Assembly (NCBI GenBank): GCA_026416515.1 | Contig: JAOAEZ010000001.1 | Coordinates: 148,430-212,429, forward strand | DNA: 64,000 bases | Direction of reading: 5' to 3' | Origin: Hydrogenophilus sp. | GTDB taxonomy: Bacteria > Pseudomonadota > Gammaproteobacteria > Burkholderiales > Rhodocyclaceae | In this document: in pieces, positions 1 to 8,367 of the stretch | Position numbering within the stretch: position 1 is the first letter of the stretch | How the letters are laid out: each line of letters starts with the position of its first letter | Translations under genes and position numbers: made by a program | The notes under the pieces: generated by a model | The model's input: the letters and a program-made list of their open reading frames with translations, nothing else | What the model was told of the DNA's origin: nothing | Database searches by the model: none

Positions 1-984
1 GATACGATCACGACATTGCCCAACGCCGCTGCAGAGCCTCTGCCGGGATTCCGAGCGGTTAAACCACAGGTCTTCGCAGGGTTGTACCCCGTGGAGTCGA
101 GTGAGTTCGAGCAGTTGCGCGAGGCATTGACGAAGTTAAAGTTAAACGACGCCGCGCTGCAGTTCGAGCCAGAGAGCTCCCAGGCACTGGGATTTGGATT
201 CCGTTGCGGTTTTTTGGGTTTGCTGCATATGGAGATCGTCCAGGAGCGATTGGAGCGAGAGTTCGCTCAACATTTGATTACAACGGCTCCTTCCGTGGTC
301 TATGAGGTAGTGACCCGCTCGGGAGAGGTGCTGCGGGTGGAGAACCCGGCAAAATTACCCGAGCCAAGCCGAATCGCTGAGATCCGCGAGCCGATCATCG
401 CGGCGACGATCTTCGTGCCTCAGGAGTTTTTGGGACCGGTGCTGACGTTGTGTAATCAGCGCCGCGGGGTGCAGCAGGAGCTGCGCTACCACGGCCGGCA
501 GGTGGAGGTGCGCTTCGATTTGCCCCTCAACGAGGTGGTGCTCGATTTCTTCGATCGATTGAAGTCGGTGTCGCGCGGCTACGCGTCGCTCGATTATGAG
601 TTTAAAGAGTACCAACCGGCCGATTTGGTCCGATTGGATATTTTGGTGAACGGCGAACGGGTGGATGCTTTGTCCGTGATCGTACATCGCTCCTCAGCTC
701 AGCAGCGAGGACGAGCATTGGTGGCTAAGTTGCGCGAGTTGATCCCTCGCCAGTTGTTCGATGTACCCCTCCAGGCTGCGATCGGTTCGCAAATCATCGC
801 CCGCGAGACGATTAAGGCATTGCGAAAAAATGTGCTGGCTAAATGCTATGGGGGAGATGTGACTCGAAAGAAGAAGTTGTTGGAGCGCCAGAAGGAGGGA
901 AAACGCCGAATGAAGCAAGTGGGAAGCGTGGAGATCCCTCAGGAGGCCTTCTTGGCGGTGCTGCGCACCGGAGGGGATGAGTAA
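1..984 (+). CDS. lepA: Elongation factor 4 (LepA), C-terminal part, 5' end outside window
   Basis: Translational GTPase LepA/EF4, which back-translocates or remodels stalled ribosomes. The reading frame is open from base 1, so the GTPase domain lies upstream and only about the last 327 residues of a roughly 600-residue protein are here. Visible family hallmarks are [32 protein letters not shown], the EF-G-like domain V, and the LepA-specific C-terminal domain with [20 protein letters not shown] and [17 protein letters not shown]. The TTG at 16 is not a real start, because the upstream codons (Asp-Thr-Ile-Thr) continue the LepA alignment. lepB starts 3 bp after the stop, the usual pairing in proteobacteria. 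Confidence 0.98.
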   Translation, partial: DTITTLPNAAAEPLPGFRAVKPQVFAGLYPVESSEFEQLREALTKLKLNDAALQFEPESSQALGFGFRCGFLGLLHMEIVQERLEREFAQHLITTAPSVVYEVVTRSGEVLRVENPAKLPEPSRIAEIREPIIAATIFVPQEFLGPVLTLCNQRRGVQQELRYHGRQVEVRFDLPLNEVVLDFFDRLKSVSRGYASLDYEFKEYQPADLVRLDILVNGERVDALSVIVHRSSAQQRGRALVAKLRELIPRQLFDVPLQAAIGSQIIARETIKALRKNVLAKCYGGDVTRKKKLLERQKEGKRRMKQVGSVEIPQEAFLAVLRTGGDE

Positions 985-987
985 GCG

Positions 988-1776
988 ATGGATTTCGAGT
1001 GGGTCCTTTTTTTGTTGACGGTAATCACAGGGGTGCTGTGGGTCGGAGACCGCTTCTACGCCCGCTGCCGCCGCGACCCCGAAGCGCCTAGGCCGTGGTG
1101 GGTGGAGTACGGGGCGAGCTTCTTTTGGGTCTTTTTGACCGTGTTTGTGTTGCGGTCGTTTGTGGTGGAGCCTTTCAAGATTCCGTCGGGGTCGATGATC
1201 CCAACATTGCTGCCGGGGGATTTCATTTTGGTAAATAAGTTCATCTACGGGGTGCGGTTGCCCATCCTGCGAACAAAAATAGTAGAGGTGAGCCGCCCTG
1301 CGCGCGGGGATGTGGTGGTGTTTCGCTACCCCGTCGATCGACGGGTGGATTACATTAAACGGGTGGTGGGATTGCCGGGGGATTTTGTGGAGTATGTCGA
1401 TAAACGATTGCGGGTAAACGGGGTACCGGCGCTATTGGAGCGCTTGCCAGATTACCTCCATCCAGAGCGACACAGCGTCGCAATTCAGTGGCGCGAGCGA
1501 TTGGGCGAACGAGCTTATACGATCATTTGGGATGAAACCGCTCCGCCGTTCGTTCCCCATCGAATAGCGTTTCCATTTTCGGAACTGTGCGAGTACGACC
1601 GCCGAGGATTCCGCTGCTCGGTGCCCGATGGACACTATTTGGTGTTGGGGGATAACCGCGATGCCAGCAGCGATTCACGGGTGTGGGGATTTGTCCCCGA
1701 AGAGAATTTGGTGGGAAAGGCATTCTTTATCTGGTTCCATTGGGGGAATCTCGGACGGGTGGGCCGGTTTGAGTAG
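988..1776 (+). CDS. lepB: Signal peptidase I
   Basis: Inner-membrane serine protease that removes signal peptides from Sec/Tat-exported proteins. It has 262 residues. There is an N-terminal membrane helix at about 3-20 and a second at about 44-62, then the catalytic Ser69 in PSGSM and the general base Lys124 in DYIKRVVGLPGD. The conserved C-terminal box LGDNRDASSDSR lies near residue 220. The ATG is 3 bp after lepA, so the two are co-transcribed. The length is somewhat shorter than the E. coli enzyme, as is common in betaproteobacteria. The assignment is secure from the motifs and from the position between lepA and rnc. Confidence 0.98.
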   Translation: MDFEWVLFLLTVITGVLWVGDRFYARCRRDPEAPRPWWVEYGASFFWVFLTVFVLRSFVVEPFKIPSGSMIPTLLPGDFILVNKFIYGVRLPILRTKIVEVSRPARGDVVVFRYPVDRRVDYIKRVVGLPGDFVEYVDKRLRVNGVPALLERLPDYLHPERHSVAIQWRERLGERAYTIIWDETAPPFVPHRIAFPFSELCEYDRRGFRCSVPDGHYLVLGDNRDASSDSRVWGFVPEENLVGKAFFIWFHWGNLGRVGRFE

Positions 1777-1830
1777 GCGCAAGAAAAGAGGCAAAAAGCA
1801 GAGAGAGACGCGAGCACGTGGGAGCGGACG

Positions 1831-2208
1831 ATGAGGACGGGTGCAAAAGGAATAGAGAGGCAAGAGAGCAGAGGAGTGTCGTTGCTGGGAGTGGTAGTGG
1901 GAGGAGCAGCGGCCGCATTAGCGATGGTGCTGGGGATACGAGTGGTACCGCTCTACGTGGAGTTTTTCGCGGTGCAGCGAGCGGTGCTCGCCGTGGCTCA
2001 GGAGGAGCACGATTCCCCCCAGGCAGTGCGCGCGGCATTCGACCGCCGCGCCGGGGTGGAGGCGATCGCTTCCGTAGGGGGTAAGGATTTAGAGGTACGC
2101 CGCGATCCACAACGGGGGGGATGGTTGGTAACGGTGCGTTATGCCCGAACCGTTCCGCTTTTCGCAAATGTGAGCTTGTTGTTTGAGTTCGAAGCGCGAG
2201 CACCATGA
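1831..2208 (+). CDS. DUF4845 family membrane protein
   Basis: A 125-residue protein with a single hydrophobic segment at about 18-40 (GVSLLGVVVGGAAAALAMVL) and a small soluble C-terminal part rich in beta-type sequence. It matches the DUF4845 family, which is regularly found between lepB and rnc in beta- and gammaproteobacteria. Its function is unknown; the context suggests a small envelope protein. The ATG at 1831 follows a GGGAGCGG ribosome-binding stretch. The stop overlaps the rnc start as ATGA, so translation is probably coupled. Identification rests on size, topology and position rather than on a catalytic motif. Confidence 0.85.
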   Translation: MRTGAKGIERQESRGVSLLGVVVGGAAAALAMVLGIRVVPLYVEFFAVQRAVLAVAQEEHDSPQAVRAAFDRRAGVEAIASVGGKDLEVRRDPQRGGWLVTVRYARTVPLFANVSLLFEFEARAP

Positions 2209-2939
2209 GGCGCAGCGGCGGGTGGAGCATCGACCATTTGGGCGAGGTGGAGGCGGTGTTGGGGTACCGCTTTCGCCGCCCCGGATTGGTTCGCCAGGCG
2301 CTGACCCACCGATCGGCAGGAGAGGCCCATTACGAGCGATTGGAGTTTTTGGGCGATGCATTGCTGGGGTTGGTGGCGGCATTGATGGTGTGGGAGCGTT
2401 TCCCCGAGGCGAGCGAGGGGGATTTGACCCGCGCCCGCGCCCGCTTGGTGCGAAGGGAGACTTTGACCGCAATGGCCCAGCGATTGGGATTGGAGCGAGT
2501 GGTGGTGGTGGGGGAAAGCGTTCAGGAGAGGGAGCGAGGCCATCCGTCTATTCTGGCCGATGCGGTGGAGGCATTGCTGGGCGCTGTGTTGGTGGATGGG
2601 GGAATGGTTGAGGCAGAGCGATTGGCGCGCGCGTGGTTGGCCGAGCCTTTGGCGAGCATCAATGATCTGCAGGCGCTGAAGGATCCAAAAACCCAGCTAC
2701 AGGAGTGGTTGCAGGGCGAGGGTTTGCCGGTTCCAGAGTACCGCTTGCGAGCGGTGGAGGGACCTCCCCATGCCCAGCAGTTTCGGGCCGTCGTTGCTGT
2801 GCCGCCGTTGGGATTGGAGGCAGAGGGGGTGGGAACAACCCGCCGCGGGGCAGAACAGGCCGCAGCCGCGGCATTGCTGAGGATCTTGATCCCTAGCGAG
2901 GGAAAAACAGGAGAGAGAAGAGAGAATGGGGGAACATAG
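2205..2939 (+). CDS. rnc: Ribonuclease III
   Basis: Double-strand-specific endoribonuclease for rRNA and mRNA processing, 244 residues. The nuclease domain carries the signature ERLEFLGDA at 44-52 and the second acidic pair Asp119/Glu122 in ILADAVEALLG, which bind catalytic Mg2+. A double-stranded RNA-binding domain follows from about residue 160 (DPKTQLQEWLQ) to 232, ending in the alanine-rich helix RRGAEQAAAAALL. The start overlaps DUF4845 by 4 bp, and the 3' end overlaps era by 14 bp, the classic rnc-era arrangement. No anomalies were seen. Confidence 0.98.
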   Translation: MRRSGGWSIDHLGEVEAVLGYRFRRPGLVRQALTHRSAGEAHYERLEFLGDALLGLVAALMVWERFPEASEGDLTRARARLVRRETLTAMAQRLGLERVVVVGESVQERERGHPSILADAVEALLGAVLVDGGMVEAERLARAWLAEPLASINDLQALKDPKTQLQEWLQGEGLPVPEYRLRAVEGPPHAQQFRAVVAVPPLGLEAEGVGTTRRGAEQAAAAALLRILIPSEGKTGERRENGGT

Positions 2940-3825
2940 CTTGGCGGATTTCCGCGCCGGTTTCGTGGCTTTAGTGGGACGACCTAATGTGGGGAAGTCC
3001 TCTTTGACCAACGCTTTGGTGGGGACAAAAGTGAGTATCGTGTCGCCCCGCCAGCAGACGACCCGCTACCGCATCCATGGGATTGTAAACCGAGAGGATT
3101 CTCAGATCGTGTTGGTGGATACGCCAGGATTCCAGCAATCCTACCGCCGGGTGTTGAACCGAATGATGAACGAGGTGGTGGTGGAGGTGCTGAGGGGGGT
3201 GGATTTGGTCCTGTTTGTGGTGGAGGGGGAGCGATGGCGCGCCGAGGACGCGGCAGTGCAGGAGTTATTGCCGCGAGCAGTGCCGGCCTTTTTGGTGATA
3301 AACAAGATCGATCGAGTGCAGGGAAAAGCACGTTTGCTGCCATTTGTGGCCGAGCGAAGCCGAGCGTTTCCTTTTGCGGAGGTGGTACCCGTTTCCGCAA
3401 AACGGGGGGATAACTTGCTTTTGCTGATGGAGCTGATGCGGCGCTATTTGCCTGCCCAGCCCCCGCTTTTCCCCGAGGATTGGGTGACCGATCGGGGAGA
3501 ACGATTTTTGGCGGCAGAGTTTTTGCGAGAGAAGTTGTTTCGATTTTTGAGAAAGGAGGTGCCTTACGGGGTGGCAGTCGCAATCCGCCATTTCGAGCAG
3601 GTGGGAGAGTTACGCCGCATTTGGGCCGAGGTGGTGGTGGAGCGCGCTTCCCAACGAGGGATCGTGTTAGGGGAGGGGGGAACACGATTAAAGAGAATGG
3701 CCTCCGAGGCACGCCAGGAGTTAGAGGAGGTGCTGGGAGGACGCGTATTCTTAGATGTGTGGGTGCGGGTGCGTGAGGGATGGACCGATGACCGCCGCTT
3801 GATTTCGGAGTGGGTGGGGTCGTAG
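2926..3825 (+). CDS. era: GTPase Era
   Basis: Essential Ras-like GTPase that binds the 3' end of 16S rRNA during 30S assembly, 299 residues. G1 is GRPNVGKS at 18-25, G3 DTPG at 65-68, G4 NKID at 126-129 and G5 SAK at 157-159. The C-terminal KH domain (about 215-290) contains the RNA-binding helix GEGGTRLKRMASEARQELE. The ATG lies inside the end of rnc with an AGAGAAGAGAG purine stretch upstream. Translation is coupled to rnc before it and nearly abuts recO after it. Confidence 0.98.
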   Translation: MGEHSLADFRAGFVALVGRPNVGKSSLTNALVGTKVSIVSPRQQTTRYRIHGIVNREDSQIVLVDTPGFQQSYRRVLNRMMNEVVVEVLRGVDLVLFVVEGERWRAEDAAVQELLPRAVPAFLVINKIDRVQGKARLLPFVAERSRAFPFAEVVPVSAKRGDNLLLLMELMRRYLPAQPPLFPEDWVTDRGERFLAAEFLREKLFRFLRKEVPYGVAVAIRHFEQVGELRRIWAEVVVERASQRGIVLGEGGTRLKRMASEARQELEEVLGGRVFLDVWVRVREGWTDDRRLISEWVGS

Positions 3826-3827
3826 CA

Positions 3828-4475
3828 ATGGGAGGAACGCGCCGCTCGGGGGCCGCGCGAGGGTTCGTTCTCCATTCAGTGCCGTGGCGTGAGTCGAGTT
3901 TGTTGGTGGATGCTTTCACCGCGGAGGGGAGATTGTGGTTGGCCGCAAAAGGGGCAAGGAGACCTGCTTCCGCATTGCGGTCGGTACTGCTGCGCTTTCA
4001 GCCTCTGTGGTTGCGGTGGAGCGGAAGAGGAGAGGTGCTGACGTTGACGGGGGCCGATTGGTTGGGGGGAATAGCGCCGTTGCAGGGGGAAGCATTGTGG
4101 TGCGGTTACTATTTGAATGAGTTGGTGCGGTTGTTGGCACCGCGCGAGGTGCCTTGCCCCGAGTGGTTCCAGGCCTACGAGGAGGCAGTCCAGGCGTTGG
4201 CTGCCGGGAAAAGAGCAGCACCCGTGCTGCGGGCGTTTGAGTGGGCGACATTGAAGGCTTCGGGATATGCTCCTTTGCCTGAGGATGCAGCGGGGTTGGG
4301 ACCAGCACCATTGTCCAAACGGGCGCGAACGGCGATCGAGGAGGGGGCTTGGGAGGATGAGGTGGTGGCCGGAGAGGTGCGCGAGTGGCTGCGCACCGCA
4401 CTCGAGAGATTGTTGGAGGGAAGACCTTTGCGAACGCGCCAGTTTATGCGCGAGTGGCGCGAGTTGGGAGGTTAA
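3828..4475 (+). CDS. recO: DNA repair protein RecO
   Basis: RecF-pathway mediator that loads RecA on SSB-coated single-stranded DNA. An N-terminal OB-fold begins [20 protein letters not shown] and is followed by a helical domain including [21 protein letters not shown]. With the ATG at 3828, 2 bp after era, the protein has 215 residues, short for RecO (usually about 230-250). An in-frame GTG at 3810 would add six residues inside era. No CxxC zinc pairs are present. Identification comes from the N-terminal pattern and the era-recO-pdxJ position. Confidence 0.92.
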   Translation: MGGTRRSGAARGFVLHSVPWRESSLLVDAFTAEGRLWLAAKGARRPASALRSVLLRFQPLWLRWSGRGEVLTLTGADWLGGIAPLQGEALWCGYYLNELVRLLAPREVPCPEWFQAYEEAVQALAAGKRAAPVLRAFEWATLKASGYAPLPEDAAGLGPAPLSKRARTAIEEGAWEDEVVAGEVREWLRTALERLLEGRPLRTRQFMREWRELGG

Positions 4476-4476
4476 G

Positions 4477-5247
4477 ATGGTCGCATTAGGGGTCAATATC
4501 GATCATGTGGCTACCGTGCGCGAGGCACGCCGGACCTACGAGCCCGATCCAGTGTGGGCAGCTGTGGCCGCAGAGCTGGGAGGGGCCGACGTGATCACCG
4601 TCCATTTGCGCGAGGATCGCCGCCATATCCGCGATGAGGATGTGCAGCGATTGCGCGCGTGCGTGCAGGTGCGGTTGAATTTGGAGATGGCGCCTACCGA
4701 GGAGATGGTGCGCTTCGCCTGTTCGTTGCGACCGGAGATGGTGACTTTGGTGCCAGAGGGACGCGCCGAGGTGACCACCGAACGGGGTTTGCCCGTCCAG
4801 AAGAGTGAGGGACGATTGCGCGAGGTAGTGGCCGCTTTGCATGAGGTAGGGGTGCGAGTGAGTTTGTTCGTGGATGCAGAGGTGGCCGCTGTGGAGGCAG
4901 CAGCACGAGTGGGGGCCGATGTGTGTGAGGTGCATACCGGCCCTTACGCCGAGGCGTTTCGCCGGTGGGGCCGCCGCGAGAGGGCTACAGCGGTACAGCA
5001 GGAGTTGGCGCGCGTGCGCGCAGCCGGAGCTGCTGCATTGGCCGCCGGAATGGGATTTAACGCCGGCCATGGATTGACCTACGCCAATGTGGGAGCGGTG
5101 GCCGCTTTGCCCGGTGTGGAGGAGCTCCATATCGGCCATTCCATCGTGGCGCGGGCGATCTTCGTGGGGCTGACCGCGGCAGTGCGGGAGATGAAGGAGC
5201 GAATCGCCGCCGCATGCCGAGGAGGGGGAGAAGAGGGGGAACGATAG
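4477..5247 (+). CDS. pdxJ: Pyridoxine 5'-phosphate synthase
   Basis: Condenses 3-amino-1-hydroxyacetone phosphate with deoxyxylulose 5-phosphate to pyridoxine 5'-phosphate, the last ring-forming step of DXP-dependent vitamin B6 synthesis. It is a TIM barrel of 256 residues. The start ATG at 4477 is fixed by the family N-terminus [19 protein letters not shown]. Further hallmarks are [13 protein letters not shown], the residues around [23 protein letters not shown] and the phosphate-binding [10 protein letters not shown]. It begins 1 bp after the recO stop, and its stop shares a base with the acpS start. Confidence 0.98.
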   Translation: MVALGVNIDHVATVREARRTYEPDPVWAAVAAELGGADVITVHLREDRRHIRDEDVQRLRACVQVRLNLEMAPTEEMVRFACSLRPEMVTLVPEGRAEVTTERGLPVQKSEGRLREVVAALHEVGVRVSLFVDAEVAAVEAAARVGADVCEVHTGPYAEAFRRWGRRERATAVQQELARVRAAGAAALAAGMGFNAGHGLTYANVGAVAALPGVEELHIGHSIVARAIFVGLTAAVREMKERIAAACRGGGEEGER

Positions 5248-5669
5248 TGGTGGTGGGCGTCGGGGTCGATTTGGTGGAGGTGGCACGAGTAAAGGCAATA
5301 TTGGAGCGCTTCGGAGAGCGCTTCGCCGAGCGCGTGCTGAGCGTAGAGGAGCAAGAGGAGTGGCAGGAGAGAAGAGAGCTGGGGGGAGAGGAGGCAGCGC
5401 GTTGGTTGGCGAAACGGTTTGCAGCAAAGGAGGCCTTTGCAAAGGCGTGGGGGAGCGGTTTGGGGAGAGAGGTGGGATTGCACGATGTATGGGTGCGCCA
5501 TGGAGCAGGAGGAAGACCCCTGTTGTCGCTTTCTCTCCGCTTGCAGAGACGGCTGAGGAGAGCAGGGGTGGGCAGGGTGCACGTGTCGTTATCCGATGAA
5601 CGGGCTTACGCCGTGGCTATAGTGGTGTTGGAGGGAGAGAGCGGGCGAGGGCTTCGGAGGAGCCGATGA
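5247..5669 (+). CDS. acpS: Holo-[acyl-carrier-protein] synthase
   Basis: Transfers the 4'-phosphopantetheine arm of CoA to apo-ACP, activating fatty-acid synthesis. It has 140 residues from GTG 5247, which matches the family start (MVVGVGVDLVEVARV, metal-ligand Asp8). The second signature, WLAKRFAAKEAFAKAWG, lies near residues 50-66 and holds the catalytic Glu. A longer frame from ATG 5214 would add eleven residues inside pdxJ and is less likely. The pdxJ stop and the GTG share one base, and the stop overlaps nagZ as ATGA, so the three genes are translationally linked. Confidence 0.96.
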   Translation: MVVGVGVDLVEVARVKAILERFGERFAERVLSVEEQEEWQERRELGGEEAARWLAKRFAAKEAFAKAWGSGLGREVGLHDVWVRHGAGGRPLLSLSLRLQRRLRRAGVGRVHVSLSDERAYAVAIVVLEGESGRGLRRSR

Positions 5670-6571
5670 AACAGTGGTGGATCGGTTTAGAGGGTACGAG
5701 CGTGACGACAGCGGATCGACGACGGCTGCGCCATCCTTCCGTGGGAGGAGTGGTGCTGTTTTCGCGTAATGTCGAGGGAGGCACACAGTTACGCCGCTTG
5801 ATCGAGGAGGTACGGGCAATACGACCCGACGTTGCTGTGGCAGTGGATCAGGAGGGAGGACGAGTGCAGCGGTTGCGAGGGGAGGGCTTTTCAGCGCTGC
5901 CGCCGTTGCGGGAGATCGGGGCTGTGTGGGAGCGAAACGCCGATGAGGCGGTGAGGTGGGCACGCCGAGTGGGAGAGCAGATCGGTGCCGAGTTGGCAGC
6001 CCATGGGGTGACCGTGGCGCTGGGACCGGTGGTCGATGTCGATAAGGGGGTGAGTTCGGTGATCGGCGATCGGTCGTTCGGAGGAGACCCTGTGGCCGTG
6101 GCGACGCTGGGTTGGGTGATGGCCGAGGCGATCGCAGCGAAGGGGGTGATGCCAGTATTGAAACATTTCCCAGGACATGGGGGAAGTAGTGAGGATACCC
6201 ACCAGTCAGGCGCAGTAGATCCCCGGCCGTGGCGGGAGGTGTGGGCGTGCGATCTGGTCCCTTACCGAATAGCGGTGGCTTTGGGGGGGAAAATAGGGAT
6301 AATGGCCAGTTGGGTGCAGTTCCCCACGTGCGATGCTGCCCCAGCGGGCTTTTCGCGGTTTTGGTTGCAGGAGGTGCTGCGAGAACGCGTGGGGTTTAAA
6401 GGATTGGTGGTGTCGGATGATCTGTCGATGGCAGCGGCCGAGTGGGGGGGAGCTTCGTTACAGGAGCGAGGGGAGGCATTCTTCGCCGCCGGCGGCGAGG
6501 TGGCCTTGGCGTGCCATGATTTTGCAGCGATCGATGGGTGGTTGTCGCACGCAGGGGAGCAGAATGCGTGA
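5666..6571 (+). CDS. nagZ: Beta-N-acetylhexosaminidase (GH3, NagZ-like)
   Basis: Cytoplasmic glycoside hydrolase family 3 enzyme that removes GlcNAc from 1,6-anhydro-muropeptides in cell-wall recycling. It has 301 residues, at the short end for the family. The substrate-loop acid/base dyad lies in KHFPGHGGSSEDTHQS (Asp177, His179), with the same spacing as in characterised NagZ enzymes, and the nucleophile is Asp251 in SDDLSM. AVDQEGGRVQRL at 59-70 is another family signature. It overlaps acpS upstream and the glycosylase gene downstream, in the conserved pdxJ-acpS-nagZ order. Confidence 0.96.
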   Translation: MKQWWIGLEGTSVTTADRRRLRHPSVGGVVLFSRNVEGGTQLRRLIEEVRAIRPDVAVAVDQEGGRVQRLRGEGFSALPPLREIGAVWERNADEAVRWARRVGEQIGAELAAHGVTVALGPVVDVDKGVSSVIGDRSFGGDPVAVATLGWVMAEAIAAKGVMPVLKHFPGHGGSSEDTHQSGAVDPRPWREVWACDLVPYRIAVALGGKIGIMASWVQFPTCDAAPAGFSRFWLQEVLRERVGFKGLVVSDDLSMAAAEWGGASLQERGEAFFAAGGEVALACHDFAAIDGWLSHAGEQNA

Positions 6572-7199
6572 GGAGGGGATTTCGCCCGAGTATTGGGAGG
6601 AGGCGTGCGCTTTCCTGGCAGAACGGGATGAGGTACTGAGGGGTTTGATCGAGCAGTACAAGGGAGAGCTCTTGGTTTCCCACGGCGATGGCTTTGTGAC
6701 ATTGGCGCGGGCGGTGGTGGGGCAGCAGGTTTCAGTGAGCGCAGCCGATCGCTTGTGGGAGCGATTGCAGAGCGGATTGGGGGGGAGGGTGACGGTGGAT
6801 AGGGTGCTGGCAGCGGGAACGCGGACGCTCCAGGGAATGGGTTTGTCGCTGCGAAAGGCGGAGTATTTGGTCGATTTGGCCCGCTATTTCGCCGAGGGTG
6901 AGGGAGACCAGGAGCGATGGCAGGGGTTGAGAGATGAGGAGGTGGTGCGCGCGTTGAGCGAATTGCGCGGCATCGGACGGTGGACGGCGGAGATGTTTTT
7001 GATTTTTCATTTGTTACGCCCCAATGTGTGGCCAGTGGATGATGTGGGTTTACGCCGAGCGCTGGGGTTGTTGTACGGGTTGCCAAAAGAGTTGCCGCGG
7101 CGGGCGTGGCTGGCCGCAGGGGAACGGTTCCAGCCGTGGCGAACGGTGGCGACGTGGTACCTGTGGCGCTTTTTGGATCCAGTGCCGGTGAGGTACTGA
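6564..7199 (+). CDS. DNA-3-methyladenine glycosylase II (HhH-GPD family)
   Basis: Base-excision repair glycosylase of the AlkA type that removes alkylated bases. It has 211 residues from ATG 6564, which overlaps the nagZ stop by 8 bp. VVGQQVSVSAADRLW (51-65) is the family N-terminal signature. The helix-hairpin-helix is LRGIGRWTAEM (134-144) and the catalytic aspartate is in WPVDDVGLRRA (Asp160). It lacks the N-terminal domain of E. coli AlkA and resembles the short bacterial form. It ends the lepA-led gene run; the next gene is convergent. Confidence 0.94.
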   Translation: MREEGISPEYWEEACAFLAERDEVLRGLIEQYKGELLVSHGDGFVTLARAVVGQQVSVSAADRLWERLQSGLGGRVTVDRVLAAGTRTLQGMGLSLRKAEYLVDLARYFAEGEGDQERWQGLRDEEVVRALSELRGIGRWTAEMFLIFHLLRPNVWPVDDVGLRRALGLLYGLPKELPRRAWLAAGERFQPWRTVATWYLWRFLDPVPVRY

Positions 7200-7303
7200 G
7201 GGAGTGAGGTGGGGAGGAGGTGGATAAAAAAGAGAGACGAAGGCGGTGATGGCGTTGGCGAGGCGGCGGGGGGCGAGCGCAAAGCAGAGGTCCGAATTGC
7301 CAA

Positions 7304-8335
7304 CTAACCGGAGGAAGAGGGGAGGAGTTCGTGAAGGGAGCGGGGCGAGGAGCGAAAAGCCCAAAGGGTGGGACGGCCGAGGAGGGTTGCACGCTCAGCA
7401 GGGAGAAGAAGGGTACGAGGAGCGGGGAGGTGAGAGAACCAGCAGGTCTCGAGGTGGAGAAGGAGCATTTGCCAGCGAGGAAGGTCGAGCCGACGGGCGG
7501 GTTCAGCAAGGAGGTCGAGGAGGATGAGGGAGCGGGGAGGGAGGCGAGGGGGGGCCGTAGGGAGGATTTGGTGGGGGAGCGCTCGAAGACGAAGCCACCC
7601 TTTGAGAAGGGGATCAGCTTCAGAAGAGATAAGGATCTGGGTTGGAGAAGAGGGACGAAAGGGGCGCAGCGAGGGAGGGGTAGGGGTGGTTTCTCCCCAG
7701 AGCCAGAGGGCGTTGAGCGAGGGGAGGTGGCGGTCTTGGCGAGCGCGGTTGAGGGGATGATGGGTGAGGGCAATCGAGAGGTCGTTGAAGAGGCGAAGCC
7801 AGAGTCGAGCATGGCGACCAGAGGGAACGACTGCGGCGAGGGGCCGCCCCGAGGCGGCAGGGAGGGGGGTAAAGTGGGTGTCGACGAGGAGTTGAGGGGG
7901 AATTCCCCGGAGATAACCGCGGTTGGAGGCAGTAAAGGTGAGAGAGATTGTCGGACCGAGGTGACGGGTGAGGATGGGGTAAAGGTGGGGGAGAGTGGTT
8001 TCCATTTCGGGGAGCGGGGGGGCAGTTTCGCCGAGTTCGAGGAGGATGAGCCCCTCGCGCGTGGGGACAAGTGTGATGGGGTCAGCGCAGAGGGTGGCTC
8101 CGGAGGAGTCCCCCGCAACCGCAGGAGGGAGATCTTCACCGAGAAACCGTAAGCGGGCGATGGGGGTAGAGGGGGAACCAAGGTAAAAGGCGAGTATTTC
8201 TTGATAGGATAACGGGAGCGTCCGAAAACGACGGCGCCCAAGCCAGCGCGCGAGGGTGGGATAGAGGGTGGGAGAGGGGGCAGAGAGGGAGGTGGGATTG
8301 GGCCAGAGAGCGCCCGGAAGGATAAGATCGGCCAT
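7304..8335 (-). CDS. RpfE / phosphoglycerate-mutase-like family protein, function unknown
   Basis: A minus-strand protein of 343 residues resembling the betaproteobacterial family annotated as regulatory protein RpfE or cofactor-independent phosphoglycerate mutase. The N-terminus MADLILPGALWPN and the internal GATLCADPITLVPTREGLIL fit that family. I see no confident catalytic residues and do not assign an activity. The start was chosen by the family N-terminus at 8335; the frame is open a further 30 codons into lolC. No Shine-Dalgarno lies before this ATG, but a TACAAT sits 9 bp upstream (8350-8345), so the mRNA may be nearly leaderless. recJ, its usual neighbour, is absent. Confidence 0.72.
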   Translation of the reverse strand: MADLILPGALWPNPTSLSAPSPTLYPTLARWLGRRRFRTLPLSYQEILAFYLGSPSTPIARLRFLGEDLPPAVAGDSSGATLCADPITLVPTREGLILLELGETAPPLPEMETTLPHLYPILTRHLGPTISLTFTASNRGYLRGIPPQLLVDTHFTPLPAASGRPLAAVVPSGRHARLWLRLFNDLSIALTHHPLNRARQDRHLPSLNALWLWGETTPTPPSLRPFRPSSPTQILISSEADPLLKGWLRLRALPHQILPTAPPRLPPRSLILLDLLAEPARRLDLPRWQMLLLHLETCWFSHLPAPRTLLLPAERATLLGRPTLWAFRSSPRSLHELLPSSSG

Positions 8336-8367
8336 GAGGGAGTAATTGTAAAGAAAGAGGAGATAAG

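Noticed and set aside
7331..8152. Plus-strand open frame of about 273 codons opposite the RpfE-like gene
   Set aside because: The translation is Gly/Arg/Glu-rich low complexity with no family resemblance. The minus-strand protein has a recognisable family N-terminus and natural composition.
6262..8241. Very long open frame (about 659 codons) on the minus strand
   Set aside because: It crosses three well-supported genes (nagZ and the glycosylase on the other strand, and the RpfE-like gene in another minus frame). The translation is Pro/Ser/Arg low-complexity text typical of antisense frames in G-rich DNA.
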